From: Chionis minor
Lineage: Eukaryota > Chordata > Aves > Charadriiformes > Chionididae
Reading direction: 5' to 3'
DNA length: 64,000 nt
NCBI GenBank assembly: GCA_013398295.1
Contig: VZSF01006717.1
Span: forward strand, 496,001 to 560,000
Shown: positions 34,501 through 48,364 of the stretch, piece by piece
Numbering within the stretch: position 1 is the stretch's first letter
How the letters are laid out: each line of letters starts with the position of its first letter
Made by a program: the position numbers and the translations under genes
Notes under the pieces: generated by a model
The model's input: the letters and a program-made list of their open reading frames with translations, nothing else
What the model was told of the DNA's origin: nothing
The model's database searches: none

Positions 34501-37500
34501 ATTGCAGAGACTGGAATATATGTCAGCTTCCTATCTGTGCATTTCTGGCAGGCTTGCCACTAGTCCTGACTAAGGGACTGATAATCTTACTTTTCAAAAG
34601 CGACTAGTTATTTTGGGTATACTTTTGAAGAAACCTTTAAAGGCGCCTGACTTCAGAAGTGAATGTGGTAAGCACTCTCAGAAAACCAGACAGAGCCTTT
34701 CCATCTCTCCCATATTACTCATTCAAAGTCCCTGTTTTCAGAGTCCTATTCAGATTTGACAAAGTTAGGCCTAAAGATCAGCCTGAACATGGATTGTTTA
34801 AATGTGTTATTAACAGGCAATAACTGGAGACTTTGTGAATGTTCACTGTAGCTCAGGGGGGAAAAGCTTTGCTTTCATAATTAAATACCTTTAAACACTG
34901 TCTGCCTTAACCCTGAACTTCCTGCTGTCTGTGTTTCAACTCTGTTTTTCAGAGAGCTTTTTTATTGCTGGTCTACTGGTTAGGTTTAAAATATGTAAAC
35001 AGATATATTTTAACATATGTTGTTTTCATTTTCTTATTCACATAAGAGATTTCCATTGATGTCTGTCATTACAAAACTGTGACTTCATCCATTTATGAAG
35101 CATTTTAAATTCAAATAGTAATAGAATTGACTTTGTATTAGGGCTGAAATGTGAATAGTGGAATTTTAGATATTATTTTATCACAGAATGTTGATGGTTG
35201 TCTTGAATGAAGACAAACATGGATAACACTTCAAGAAGAGCTTTAATTTGCATTTCTGAAGATTTTTATGTACATGAGTACACGTAAAAGATGTGCCTAT
35301 CCCCTGTTGAGAACTGCCAAACCAGTAATACTTTTTTTTTTTCTAGCTTAAAAGTCATAAGCAAATCAGGCCAGATGTAGGAAAGTCCATTCTGTACATT
35401 TTACATGATAAGTTTCAGAAATAGAACTGGCAAATGAGGTGAATTGCACAACATAAATTTCAAGAAAATATTTACTCTTATCTAAAAGCCATTGCAATAC
35501 GGCAATAGGGATAGGTTTTGTGCTATTTAGAAGTACTTATAAATAGATAAGTTGCAATTGACAAGTAGCTTATTCAGACATGCTCAAATATAGTAGCAGC
35601 ATTCATTAGACAAACATTTCTACTAATCCCTCAGCTACACTAATAAAAGAGTAATCCTTTATAGGCTGAATGTTGTAGCAGAGGGTTCTTTTTTTAACTA
35701 TTTACATCCTTCAAAGACCAAGGTCTAATCATTATTAGTGACTGTATTTGGTTTTCAGCAAATGAGTTGAAAATTGATAACCCTGGCAGCATGTTAAGTT
35801 AGAATTCCTTACTGAAAATGGAGACAACCTTACTGTTAGGAGCAGCTTATAATATATACTGTATCTCAAGTAGATTTGTTTCACTATTTTTATAGCATTT
35901 GCCCTTTTGCTCGCTTCTTTCACACTTTTTATTTCATTGTTAAGTAAGTTTGTCAATTCAGGCTTGCTTCACTAAGCAAAATAAGGATGCCAGGTAGGGG
36001 AAGAAAAGTAAGTGAGTCTCTACCCTTCTCTTCAGAGAAAAGACCTATTACAGATTTAATCTGCTAATAGTGACCTCAAACTAAATTGTTTCTCTGCAAG
36101 AACAGGGTGGTTTGGGTTCAAAAATCTGTGATAATTACCTCTGCTTTCTGTATAGAACTGTTTTCCAAGTTGACCTAAGTATGAAAGTCCATTCTGACCT
36201 GAACGTTTTCTCAGAACACACCAAGAACCTTTTAATCACCGGTGATGTCACATATCACTTCTTCTCTGGTTTTCTTTTTTTTTTTCCCCCTATTTATTTT
36301 AAACCTCAGTGACCTGTGAGTCAACTACAACAGTTCTTGGCCAAAAAATCTGTGTAACAAACCAGGCAAAGAAATACCAGCCAAGAGCCATGCAATGGAA
36401 AACCAGGATTAACAGCATGAAAATCTTCAAAACTGCAAGTTAGGCTATCAATGACATCACTAGTGAAGTGAAGCAGCTGCATTTTGCAAGTCACATTTAG
36501 AAGTTAACCCTTACAATTCATCTCTTTTCCACTGTCATCTCTGAATGAGCATAACATTCTGTGTTAAGTGCAATCATTCCATCCACCTCCAAGCCTCTTT
36601 TCCTGCTTAATTTTCAGCTTCTGCAAACCCATGGGGGTTTCTGCTCGTTGGAATGGTGATCCTGCAGTTGTGGAAACCACCTTTGTGTTTCCCATTCTGG
36701 CTTCTCTGGCACGGAGCTGGCTTGCCCATCTTTATGTGATCTCTCAGCTCTCTGCCAGTTTTGTGACCTTTGGTCCCTGGAAAAGCACCCCTGATTTTTA
36801 TAGTTGTTTCTGTGCTTCTGCCCCATGGCAATTTCATTTTGTCCCTTTTCACTAGTACTGCCCCTTCCTTCCCTCCCTTTAATCATTCTGGCCTACTTCT
36901 TCATTGTTCCTCTATGAGTTTTTGGTAGGAAGAATGCTAGGAAGACCTTACGGTTGCAATTAGTGCAGCGAGTAGCTAACAGCAATGTGAAAAACGTAAT
37001 TTGTAGTGAGATGAGAGCTACCTGAAGGAGTGGAAAAAGGACGTTTTTCCCTCTGCCTCGGCTGACCCCCTTGGGGATGAGACAGAGGGCAGGTACCTTT
37101 ATTTTTAAGGGGGGGTAAAGAGCCTTTTCCAGAAAACAGACTGTGGAGGTAGAACAGCAGCCTGGAGACGGTGATGATGGTCCCTGTGGGACTGCTAAAA
37201 CAAGGAAAAAAAGATAATCGCTATTCATCCAGCAGGAAAGCACAAGTCTTTCCTTGAGCAGAGGATTGAGCAGTAAATAACCAGACCAAACTACTATGTT
37301 GCCAGAGAGAGACAGCAGACCAACCAGAAGTAACAGATGCAGCTGGAGAGCAAAGGTAAGTCACAGCTTGGCAATAGCCCAAAATTAAAAGAACCAAACT
37401 GTAGGCACAAACGCCAGTGTACTGTTGTAGGGCTTTTAGCAGCCCATATGGTCTGAGGGGTTGTGTCTGTTTGGGAACGCTCCAGCCATACCAACAGGTT

Positions 37501-40500
37501 TTTTTAATTTGTTTCGCTTGTAGCAGTCCATCTTGTACAGCTCAGGTTTTGCTATTGTCAACGCTATCATCTCCTATTTTTAGAGGCTTGTAATTTGTCT
37601 GTAAATTCTGTGCAGTTCTAAAAACAGGCATAGTGAACACAGTGTCGGCCAGTCAGCATTTTCTGTTTGCAAGTGAAAAACAGGCAAGTAGTTCATAAGC
37701 TTGGCAAGCTACTGAAACTAGATAATTTTTGTAATCTGTAACTGCAAAACTAACTTATTGTCATGCTAAGCAGAGGATTTTTTGTAGCTGAAGTATGTCT
37801 TGCATTTGGTCTGTACACCACAAGGGCTGTAGTAATCTCTAAGAAAGCTGATAGGCGAGCAAAGCAAGTTCAATAGAATTGATGTAGAATAACTCTACAC
37901 AGTTTCAAATAGAACTTCAAATTGAGTCCTATATAAATTAATGGGAGGAGAAAAGAAAAGGAAATGGCCTATGGAAACAATTTAAGAATTGAAGTCCATA
38001 AAATGACATGAAACACGATAGTACTGAGAAGACGTAGTGTTGTGACACCATTCAGAGATGGCACAGGCAGCAAGATACTCACTTCTGTCTGCACATGCTG
38101 TTTTACTGGAGGAACAGTTGTCAAATATGATTCAGTTTCTGAGATGTTCCTAGTCAGAACTACAGCAAACTTCTGGCAAACTATTAATCAGGAGGATTGA
38201 CACGGAGGTCAGTAGGATTTTTCCAGGTTCCCTGAACATCTTGGAGAATGATTCAATCTCCTGAGGTTAAGCCTTTGCTTGTACTGTTCCCTTGGCATCC
38301 CGTGTGTATTATACTCTTTTAAGTACCTCACTCTCTTGGATAATACCAAGAGTTTTGTGCTGTGATTGGGTGACACCAACTACCTAACTTACTGCAGATG
38401 CTGCAGACCACTCTTTGGTAGATGCGTGCAAGGACACACAAATACACACGCGGCCCTCTCAACGCAAAGCAAAGCACAGCAATCTGACGTGTTCTGCTGC
38501 ACAAAGTGACGTGTCTGGGACTCTTGTTTCTCAGTGTTTTAGCCACCCTGCATGTAAATGCTCCCACGCATTACTGCAGTGTTTCAGTGCCTGCTGCGTA
38601 ACATCACTGACTGTAATCAAGTCTCTTGTGGATATCACAGGATCTTTGGATTTCTGCTTTTTCAAGCATTCTGCTTGAGGCAAAGTTTCAGAGTTTCTGG
38701 GTAAGGTTTTATTATTTTCATGAGGTTTAACTGGATGAAAGAGATGTCAGTTCTGTGAATGTCACTCCTAACCATGGCAGGGTGGCGTGGGTTGGTTTGT
38801 TCAGTTGGTGTTCAAGAGGAAAGGTTTGCAATTTTTTAGCTAAAAGCAATTGAACGCTAGGTTGTTTTGCTGGCGATGCCTTCAACTGAGTGGTCAGTTT
38901 GATGCTGCATGTGGAGGCTTGGGGAGCTGGGCCAAGGAACACTGGAAGGAGATGACAAATCAGTTTCTTAAAACCATAAATATATATATAATCCCTTTGT
39001 GTGTTTAGATCTTTTCCAGAAATTTTCCCATACATTCATACCAGTCTCCTTCCTTGTGAAAGTATTGGAAAGATGCTGAAGGTAGCTTGCTGGGACAACA
39101 GTGAATGCAACTAGGATATGTTGTCACACACTGCCTGCATGTGTTTTGGATTACTGCAGATATGTCAACCTTCTGAGACATAAACCCAAAGGAACGCCTG
39201 ATATCCTCCCTGATGCTGCTTGTTGGCTGCAATGACATTTCTACAACAAGGTTCTGCATCAGAGAAAACAAATGGGTTTTGTATAATGGGATGGCAAGGT
39301 AATATCTATGCCGAAGAGCAATTGCATTTGAGTTGTTTTAAGCATTCATGCTTTGATTTATTGTCACTGAAATTTAGAGGTTTTTTTCCTTTGGACTTTC
39401 TCTGCGAGAGTTGTAGTGAAAATATTGCATCAGCACTTCAGGAATGGGGCAGCAGTGTTATTCTGATCTGTCAAATGCAGAGGCCGTGAACTTCCCCTGA
39501 GAAACCCAGTGAAACAGCCTTTCTACTCACTCCACCACTGGTAGCGTAAAGAATACTTCCTAAACTGGGGCCCCTACATCAGCCCTCACAAGTTGTTCTG
39601 CATGCAAACCTGACTTGTTTGCATATTCTTGTTGGATGCAGTGGAGGAAACTTTACTTGTGTGTGTGTAGATTTATCAGGGTAGATTCCCAGCACAATAG
39701 TAAGAGCAGTGTCCTTGAAAAAGTACTGACTCTTCAAACTTACCTAAGCATAATGTTATCAGACCTTAAATGTGCCTTTCTGGAAGCTTAAATGTCTTCA
39801 GCCTTTGTGAATATTTCAAAAATTACTTGGAAAAATAATTAAAAAGTAGAGATTTAAGAGGAAGATAACTGAAATAGTATTAGACATTTTAAATATATAA
39901 ACATGCTCACAGCAGTCATGCATCTATTTGACGGAAGCTTAAAAATAGCTTTGTCTTTAATGCTTTGTAAAATTGCGTATGTGTGAGTGCATGTATGTGT
40001 GCTTTTTGTGCCTTTTAAAGGCGAGTGATGCTAATATGGCTTTATAATTTACTGTCCTGTTTGCACTTGATACCATCAGTGATCTCAGCACAACTCTAGA
40101 AATGGTGTTTAATTGTGGCAGAATGAGGGCATGGGTGTAAATACTGTTTTGTAAATCTCTCTCCTGAATATTGACTGTATTGCAGCCGTGGGATGGGAGG
40201 GTTTAAAAAATGGTGTTTGGAAGATCTCAGAGTGCAGCTCTGTGCCAGTGCTTGGAAAGGATGATGTAGCAAGGCATTGACTAGGAATCCCAGTTAAGAG
40301 AGATTTGAATTGCTCTTCTAATCTTTCCTCATTTAAACCCAAAATCTAGATATGAATATACACACAATCTCCTTGTCCCTATTTGTTTTTATCGCCCCTA
40401 AAAGTAGCAGCAAAATCTCCACATGCTATTTATTGTCAGAAGAATGCAAGAAACGAAATGACCACTCTACCAGGCATCAGTCTTTTCCTGTGCTTTCCAG

Positions 40501-43500
40501 CACCTGATGCCTGGCCTGAGAATGGCATCAAGCTGTGTGTGTTGTTGACAGCAAAGGACATGCCCAAGCGTTCTGGCTTTCATTTGCTCCTTGCTAACTT
40601 GTGGTTTTTGCTACAAAATTTGCATTTCTAAGGCTCCAGAAGAGACAGATGACAGCCTCCCAGGTTCCTTCTCCTCCCTGGACTCAGAGAGGGGCCTTAT
40701 AGGAGAGAATAACAGCTTTATCTGCAATCACACCAAGGGGGTCTTTGACACCCTGCTCCCTCCAGAGCCACGGGGAGGCCCTCTGATTGATGCAAGTTCT
40801 GCAGCCGCTGTTTCTGTTGCATCTTCCTTGCCTAAAGTCACAACCTCACACATTAATCTTCCCTGTTGCAACTTGTTTACAGCTGCCTTGTCTTCAGGAT
40901 GCTCTATAAGAAACTCTGTGCCTCCCCAGGACCCTCCTTTCTCCTGCAGAACAGCTCCTCCAGAGTCAGGCTCTCTCCAGCTCCCACTGCTCCAGCATGG
41001 TCCCTTAAGAGGAGCTCACAGGGTTCACAGGCAGGGTTTAGAGGGAAAGCCTTTGGCAGACTTGGCTACTCCCTGTTAACCCTTGAGTCAGCAAAGGTAA
41101 TTCAGATGTCTCAAGGAGGTGAATGGGACTGTAGACACTTCTGATCCTCTTGGCTCCTCTCAAATGAAAGGGAGATTGGAATTGTTTTTTCTCCTTACAC
41201 CATTAAGTGAGGTGTCCCTGTGACTTAAGAAAGGGACACCTTTCAAGTAACATGGGGGGAAAAAAAGGAAAAAATTTTCTTATGCACTTTCTTATGCACT
41301 CATAAAATCTTAGAATTGGCAAAATATAACTATTATTTAGTTATTGAGGCAGCAAGCTGAAATCTCAGTCATGGGTAAGATTCCCAGGGGAACGGGCACT
41401 GCACACATCCCAAACAACCCCTGTTGCAAGGACCCTGATTTACAGTGCTGTCTGGTAGGATGTCAGCATACTCCGTGCTGACATGGCAGAGCTCATGTCC
41501 ATCCAGCTAAACATTTTACTCTCCCAAACAACATCGGACCTGTTGACTGTCGATTGGGAACAGTCCCTGGCCCGTCCTAATGTCCAAACTTGAACTGTGC
41601 CCACATAATGCTTGGAAGACAGTTAGCTGGCCTAAGCTAAAACCATGCCAGAGGCCACACTACCAATTCAGCAAGATGGGTGACTGTTGTGGGCCTGCGC
41701 TCAGACACTATTAGTTTGACCAGTCTAGACGTAGCTGAAGAATACAGTTCCTCATCCAGGAAAACCACAGCCCAGGGACTGCCAAATAGGCAGCGGAATA
41801 AGACCATCAGTTTGTAACACATTCAGTTTATGTACAAGTTACTGTGATTTCCTGTGAGTGGGTAGAGGAGATGTGAGGTAAGGCTTTGTAAAAGGCAAAG
41901 AAAGGGCTGTGCAGGTGACCTTAGAGCTATTGGTTTTGGATATAGTTACACATATGGAAGATGTCCTAGAGGTGACCTTGGGGAGCTGACAAAGAGAAGC
42001 TTGTTGCCTTGGCAGAACAAATAAGCCACAGATGGAAGAAGTAGTAGATAACAGCAGTCTTGACAACAAAACATAAAAGAGGACAAGACTGAATTAAGCC
42101 AGTCTTGAAGGTCCTTAGTCTCTAAATGACTGATAAGGGAGAATAATTAAACAGGAAAGGGTAAAGAGATGGAAACCATAAAATAATCAGATCTGCTAGT
42201 GAGCAGTAACCACTAAAATTAATGACTTTCTTCTGCCCCTGAACAAGGATTTTAATCTGCTCCTTTCATTTAGTCAGCTCCTATCTCCACCTTAATGTTA
42301 TTTTTATATATTAGACTTTCCTGTGAACGTAGCAGATGGTGAATATAGCAGATGTAACTTCTATATGAAGTCAAAGAAGCCTCTCACAGCTGCGCAGAAC
42401 AAATACTAATGCCCAGAATATCTTTAGAGAAATATAACTGTAAAGGGGTTTGTCGGATGAAATAGAAATCTGAAATTCATTCATGCATGCCTGCAGTCCC
42501 CCGTGTGCTATATTCCAGCTACAGATGACAGCACCAGTAGGGCAGCCAGCCCATAGCAGTCGTCTTTGCAGAGAACCTGTAAATTGAACAGCAGCTGGAC
42601 CCCTCCTATGGCTGAACAGCAAGGGAAAGTGTAGCTGTTGTTTTCTGTAACCCTGTTTTATGGATCCCTGGTTATGGAGCAGGACATTGTTGTGCTAGGC
42701 AAACCCCCACCATTTCAGTCAGTCTGTCTGCATCCCTACACAGAAAGGAAGAGATCTGCAATATTTGACCCTCTGAAATCTTTCCCTGGCTCCCTCTTGC
42801 CATCGACATAAGTACTGACTGAGCTATATGAAAGGTGTTGGGAAATAAATCCCAGCCCCTACTCTCAGCTGTGTTTAGTGGGGCACTTTCAACACCATTT
42901 GGAAGATTTCATTTTAACTGACCTTCAGGCATGACTTATTTTTGTGCTCTGGGTATTTTTAAGATGAACCCAGAGGAACTCCTAAATACCTCACTGGTGA
43001 GAGTGGAGGAGGACACATGCTGTTGCTGTTTCCAATAGCTCTGAAGGGTCTGGAAAGTCCCTGTGTGGAGTTTTCAGCTTTAAAGAGAATTTTCTAAAAG
43101 TAGAAAGCCTGAGCCCATAAGTAATCTTTGTTGCCAAAAGACTAAGTGAGGGAAAGATATTGTTTGTGGCATGTAGAACCTACCCTGTCCAACGTCGTAC
43201 AGCTGATTGCACAGAGGGGTGAGACAACGGTGAGAATTCTTGTACTTCAGTGTGTGGTGCACACACCTTGCAGGGCTACGAGGAATTTGTGTGTTATTTG
43301 CCACCACGCATCAGGGGTGAACAGCTGCACGGGGAGATAGAAAATGGTTGGCTTCCCACTTGAAGTATAGTGGTACTTGCAACTAAACTGGAGTGGAAAG
43401 ACACACAAACTGTAGTCTGGGCATGCTACAACAGGCTTTTGGTTAGACCAGGGTCCCTACATCTCAGCTGAAAAGTGGCAGCTCCAGGCTGGAAGTGAGA

Positions 43501-44660
43501 CTGAGCAGCTGCTTCTCTGCCCTGGCTATGTGTGCCACAGGTCATCTGCCCTTGACCTCCACTCGTCTGGAACAGGGAGACAGGGGAAGCTGCTCTTCAC
43601 CTCTTCCCAGATGGTGTCTCTGGTGTTTTCTGTGAGGCTGGCCATCCATGCCACACATCGAAAGGACACATAGGCTCACGAGTGCTGGATGTCTTCTGAC
43701 AGCCTGTTCCCAGTGGGATTATGCTTGGAGCAATTGCATAAGGGAAAGCTACGAGACTGAATAGTTTGGATAGTCTCCAAGTCTGCCTAGTCTCAAGCTA
43801 GTAAGCAAAATGAATATACTCCTCAAGGCACCCTCTTGGCTTGTTTCTTCCTGGGGAGCAAGAAAAGGAATTGAATTAGAGTTTTATGCTGTAGGGGTAG
43901 GGTATTTAAATGATGCTTCTCCTCTCGGTAGGATCATAGGGGTTAAGCTTCCTTGGAGAAAAAGCAGCAGAAGAATAAAGGAACACTTAGACTGCTGGGT
44001 AGAGAGATAACTGGTAGTGGCTACAGCCTAATTACTATGTCTGCATATCTAATTAACTTTTTTCCCCTTTTTTTTCCTGAAATGTTTTTGGAGTAATCAC
44101 TGCTATTACTTATAAACAATCATGTTATAAAGTGTGAAATTCCTATACTGCTGTGTTGATCATGATTCATGACCTTACAGCCCAGGGGAAGGGAGTAGTC
44201 AGCATGGCATAGGCAGTCCAGTGCCAGAAGCAGGGCGGTTCATATTCAGAAATGTTATTTACAGAGATACAAGGCGGGNAGGCAGCAGGAATCAGAGGAT
44301 CAAGGTCCCAGATAGCCTGGAATGTGCAGGATCAGATATCTGCATCGGAGCACTTACCCCTTTAATTCATGTTTCCCAGGATGCCTGAGTCTTAGAGATC
44401 ATTTCTCAATGAACATGTGAACATGTGCCTACATATAGCTATTTCCATTCCACTTATAGTCCTTGTTTATGTCACTAACAGACCTCATCACATTTGACTG
44501 TGTTATTTTCACATAATGACTAGATCAGTGGAGGGCCATGGAATATGCAGTATAAAAATTTTGAAATCAACTTAAATGTCTGCATCAACGTGGTTTAGGG
44601 TAATGATGCCTACATGCCACAGAGTTTAGCTGATGAGGGTTCTGGTGTTAATTGGGCGTT
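31585..44660. other. Long intergenic stretch without a recognised gene
   Basis: Thirteen kilobases of mostly AT-rich DNA. It contains the structures listed separately: hairpins at 32230-32260 and 41210-41241, a CpG cluster with a palindrome at 33365-33420, direct repeats at 33616 and 34065, and a TA/TG-rich microsatellite at 34330-34432. Moderately GC-richer patches occur at 36.6-37.2, 40.6-41.1 and 41.4-41.8 kb. No frame in it resembles a known protein, and no LTBP1 exon was seen. Confidence 0.65.
34330..34432. repeat. Degenerate (TATG/TACA)n microsatellite
   Basis: Alternating purine-pyrimidine DNA rich in TATGTATATA, ACATATGTAT, GTATACATGTATA and a TG5 stretch at its end. It is a decayed tetranucleotide/dinucleotide repeat and largely self-complementary. 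Confidence 0.85.
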
Positions 44661-44825
44661 TAGAATCATAGAATCACAGAATCATTTAGGTTGGAAAAGA
44701 CCCTTACCATCATGGATCCAACCATTAACCTAACACTACCAAGTCCACCACTAAACCATGTCCCTAAGCGCCACATCTGCACATCTTTTAAATGCCTACA
44801 GGATGGTGACTCAACCACTGGGTTA
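44661..44825 (-). mobile_element. CR1 LINE 3' fragment, short
   Basis: The + strand reads TAGAATCATAGAATCACAGA, TTTAGGTTGGAAAAGACCCT, CCAACCATTAACCTAACACT, AAGTCCACCACTAAACCATG, then CCTAAGCGCCACATCTGCAC and GGATGGTGACTCAACCACTG. This is the reverse-complement 3' end of an avian CR1 subfamily distinct in sequence from the other three avian copies here. About 165 bp, minus orientation, truncated in the middle of the usual ACTTCCCTGGG motif. Confidence 0.95.
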
Positions 44826-47800
44826 CAGACAAAGACTGATTAGGGAACATATCAGTGAAATTCACCAAAGATACTGAAATAAGAAAAGAAAGAATGTCAA
44901 ATGATTACCTAATGGCTTGATGAACGATCTGTAAACACTAAAGAGAAGTATGTATATATCATCTAAGAATCAGTAATTGTCTGGAATTCAAGAGACCCAA
45001 GTTAAAATCCCCTATTTAAACATGTCCATTAAATGCAAAAATGCATTTAATTGGAGTGATACCAGTCCACTCTGCCCAGGACATGGAAACATGCTCTGAG
45101 GGCAGAGCGTTATGTGAGACAGAGTATAGTTACGGTATGCCAAGCTAGGAAAAATAAGCAGGTATTTCTTACTGTCTTTCATTGTCTTCCCAACATCAGT
45201 GTTTCTCCTAGCTCTGGTCTGATGCTCAGTTACTTCCTGCATTCTGTTGTTGCTCTAGTCACATAAAACATGAGTGGACAGAACTGAAAATTAGATATGA
45301 AGTTGTGACGAGAGATGTAAAACAGGTCTCATGGTTGGGGAATAAGCCAGAAAATTGTTCTGATGTCACAGAAAGTGAAGGAAGGACGTAACAAAATGAA
45401 TCACCTTTTAAGGTACAAAGAGAAAGATTATGGGGACTTTGCTCAAGAAAGAACAAAATCAAAAAACAGAACAGTAAAGGGGAAAAGTTGATTTATATAG
45501 GGCTTAAGAAGGATAAAGAAAATTTAATTTTACAGAAGTTTTGATCTGGCTACAGCTACGAAGTGTTTTCCTGTCACCTACTAACTGGGAAAAATACAGA
45601 CAAGGGACTAAACTAGGGACCTTGTTTTGATCCATATCTGTGTGACTGCAGCCCTTTACAAGCTATACTTTGCAAAGATGGGATGAAAAAGTAAGAAAGG
45701 AATAAGTGCAATCATAAGAGGCAGGAGGGAATGAATAAATCCTTCAAGCAGTTGCTCTTCAGAGCAGTGGATGGATCTCTGTCCGTACCAATGTGTACAT
45801 TTCACATGTGGGACTGCTGCCACCTCCACCCTCCCTGTTTTCTGAGGCTTTTGAGCCAGAGCCCGGGGAGGCTTATGGTTGTTGGCCTCTTGGTTTGAGG
45901 TAAACTAGGGTTGTTGGTTTTTTTTAAAGTCTGTAGCCTGCTTCCTGAAGCAGACCTGAAAAACGTAAACCAGTATAAATCCACACTAAGAGACCACCAG
46001 GGAAGAAAACTGCTGAGCCTCACTTTTTCATCCTGATGATACCGGAGAACCCAAAAGAATTCAATTCCTTGATGCTGTCCAAAGTCTCTATGTTGTTTTT
46101 GTGAGTGCTGGTGCAATCACAATAGCAAAAGATTTCCAGGGTGTTGAGGGTATTCTCTGTGTGTGTATGCATGAAATCCAAAATTTGATGGCCAGATCAT
46201 TACAGTTTTGTAACTTGCTCTAGTGTTTGAAGAATGCCTACTGTCAAGAATACAGCGGAACTTTTGTGACTAAATGTCTTCTCACAAACAGAATGAGAAC
46301 TCCAAGAAGCAAAAAAGTATACACACAACCTATGATTCAAAGTAAAATCACTAAAGATTTTGTATGCCTCATTTCTGAGTTGACCAGCTATGAGACGTCA
46401 AAATAGACTTGTTTTTTTTAGCTGTATGTTCAAAATTTGCTCTCTAATAACAAATCTTGCTTCCAGTGTTTTAGCATGCAAAACCACTGCTGAAAAATTA
46501 GGACACATACTGCTGAAAAAAAAATTCTGAATAGCTTTATTTTAGGCTTGGTGGCTTATTTCCTCCATGTTCTGCTAAAGATTTACTTACTAAAAATCAG
46601 GCATCACTTGGTGAAGTAGGCCAGTAGTTTAAATTGTTCATTCTTTTTTGTTCTCAGTAGACTTGTGTCATGGTTTGGTTGTGCAAACATTCGCTCAACT
46701 CTCACGTTGTGTGCTTTACAGGTTGCTGTTTTATTTGTCTTCTATTTACAGCAGTGAAACTGTCTTTTGGTGAGTTAGGTACACAATTTATAGTTTACTA
46801 AAGAGTAGCACTTAGTGAAAAAGGAAAAAAAAATAATCCAAATTTGCACATGCCTACAATACAGTGCTTTTCTTCAAAAATCCTGGAATAGCCATTTTGT
46901 TAAACAAGTCATTTTGTGGCAGCAGAACTAAATGAAGCATGGTTTTCTATGGTTTTTTGTCTCATGGGTGATTGACTTTCACTATCTAAGAGGATGTGAG
47001 CCCCAGGCAAAGCTTTTCCCATCATTGGGGTGTTTATATAAGGGCTTTCTCCCATGAGGCTTTTCTCATATCTTGAACTCACAACTGAAAGTTTTCTCAG
47101 AGCCAAGATTCTGATAGCATCTCTACCCATCTGTCTATTTTCAGGAAAAAGAGGAGGAGGAATTCAGCTATCTTTCACAGTTCTACCAGTGTTAGAAGCT
47201 CGTTGGAAATATCATTAAGAAATTGTTGGAATTACTACACAGGTGAACACAAAAAGAATCATCACACAGGCTCTAATTTTGCAGGAAATTTTATGGAAAA
47301 TAACTTGGGCATTTCAGGATGCAGTACTGCAGCGAATATCAGAGATATTTTGTGTGCTTGAAAATGCTGGTTCAAGCTTTTTCCCATAACAGAAGGCAGA
47401 TTTGATGGTTTATTTTCTGATTTTCAATGTTACGTGGACAATAGCAGATGTGTAATACATTTCCAAAATGGTGCTTTTGTCCTTTTCTTTTGGTGAATCC
47501 ACACAACTATCACCACCAGCTGTTGATTAACTATGCTGTTTAATCCAGACTGCATAGATTTGCACTTTGGAACAGAAGATTTCCATTTTGGCCGCACTGT
47601 AAAAGCCTGCATTGGTAAAGCCTGTTAGTTTTCACCATTGCACACTTATTCATAATTGTGCAGGTAATTATCCAGTCAATTACAAAGTATCCACTGCTGT
47701 TTTTATAAGAATGCTATTCTTCAGTGCAGTCCACTGAAACAATTTCTAGCACTTCATGTATATATTTGGATAGTAAAGGTGAAGTCATAAAGAGATAGTC

Positions 47801-48364
47801 CTAGCGCAGCCAGGGGATAGCAATGCCTATATTAAAGTCAGTGAAGTAAAACTCTAGTGTGTATCCTTTGATGCTCTGCCTCAGTGATGCAATACAAATG
47901 CACATTTTAATGGTGCTTTTATAGTACTTGAACTCTTGGCTATATTGAAATGCAGTTTTTCATCCCTGATGTTTTTGGAACATGTTGAGTGCATAATATC
48001 CATGTCTTTCACAGATCCCAGAGAAACCTCCCTCTAACTTCTCTTTTGCCCACTCACAGCAAACCCTGCCTTGTTTGGGTGCAAGGGAATGCTGTGAATT
48101 AGTCATCATCAGTGAAGTAAGAAGTGGAGTTTGAGATAGCTGTCTATACTTTAATTAAATGAAAAACTCCAAATTCTCACTAGACTGATTCTTAGGTTTG
48201 GACGTTATTTCTTCTGCTTAGAGTCTGAACTGTGGGAAATTTCCTGACTTTTTAAAAATAACCTGTATTTTTATGAGAGGGTCCTATCCAATTTTAAGAA
48301 CTGCTGGGGAAACAAGCCGATACTAATATCTAGAACTTTTCAGTCATCTATTTCCAGAGGCTTT
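44826..48364. other. Intergenic, no gene recognised
   Basis: AT-rich DNA. A segment at 44969-45012 (GTCTGGAATTCAAGAGACCC followed by AAGTTAAAATCCC) faintly resembles the tRNA-derived head of a MIR-type SINE but is too short to call. Homeodomain-type TAATTA/AATTAC words cluster at about 47,664-47,685. No coding exon was found. Confidence 0.6.

Noticed and set aside
44969..45012. Possible tRNA-like head of a MIR SINE
   Set aside because: About 40 bases of faint similarity with no matching core downstream.
46909..47130. Minus-strand frame resembling a zinc-finger linker at first glance
   Set aside because: There is no C2H2 Cys/His spacing in the translation.
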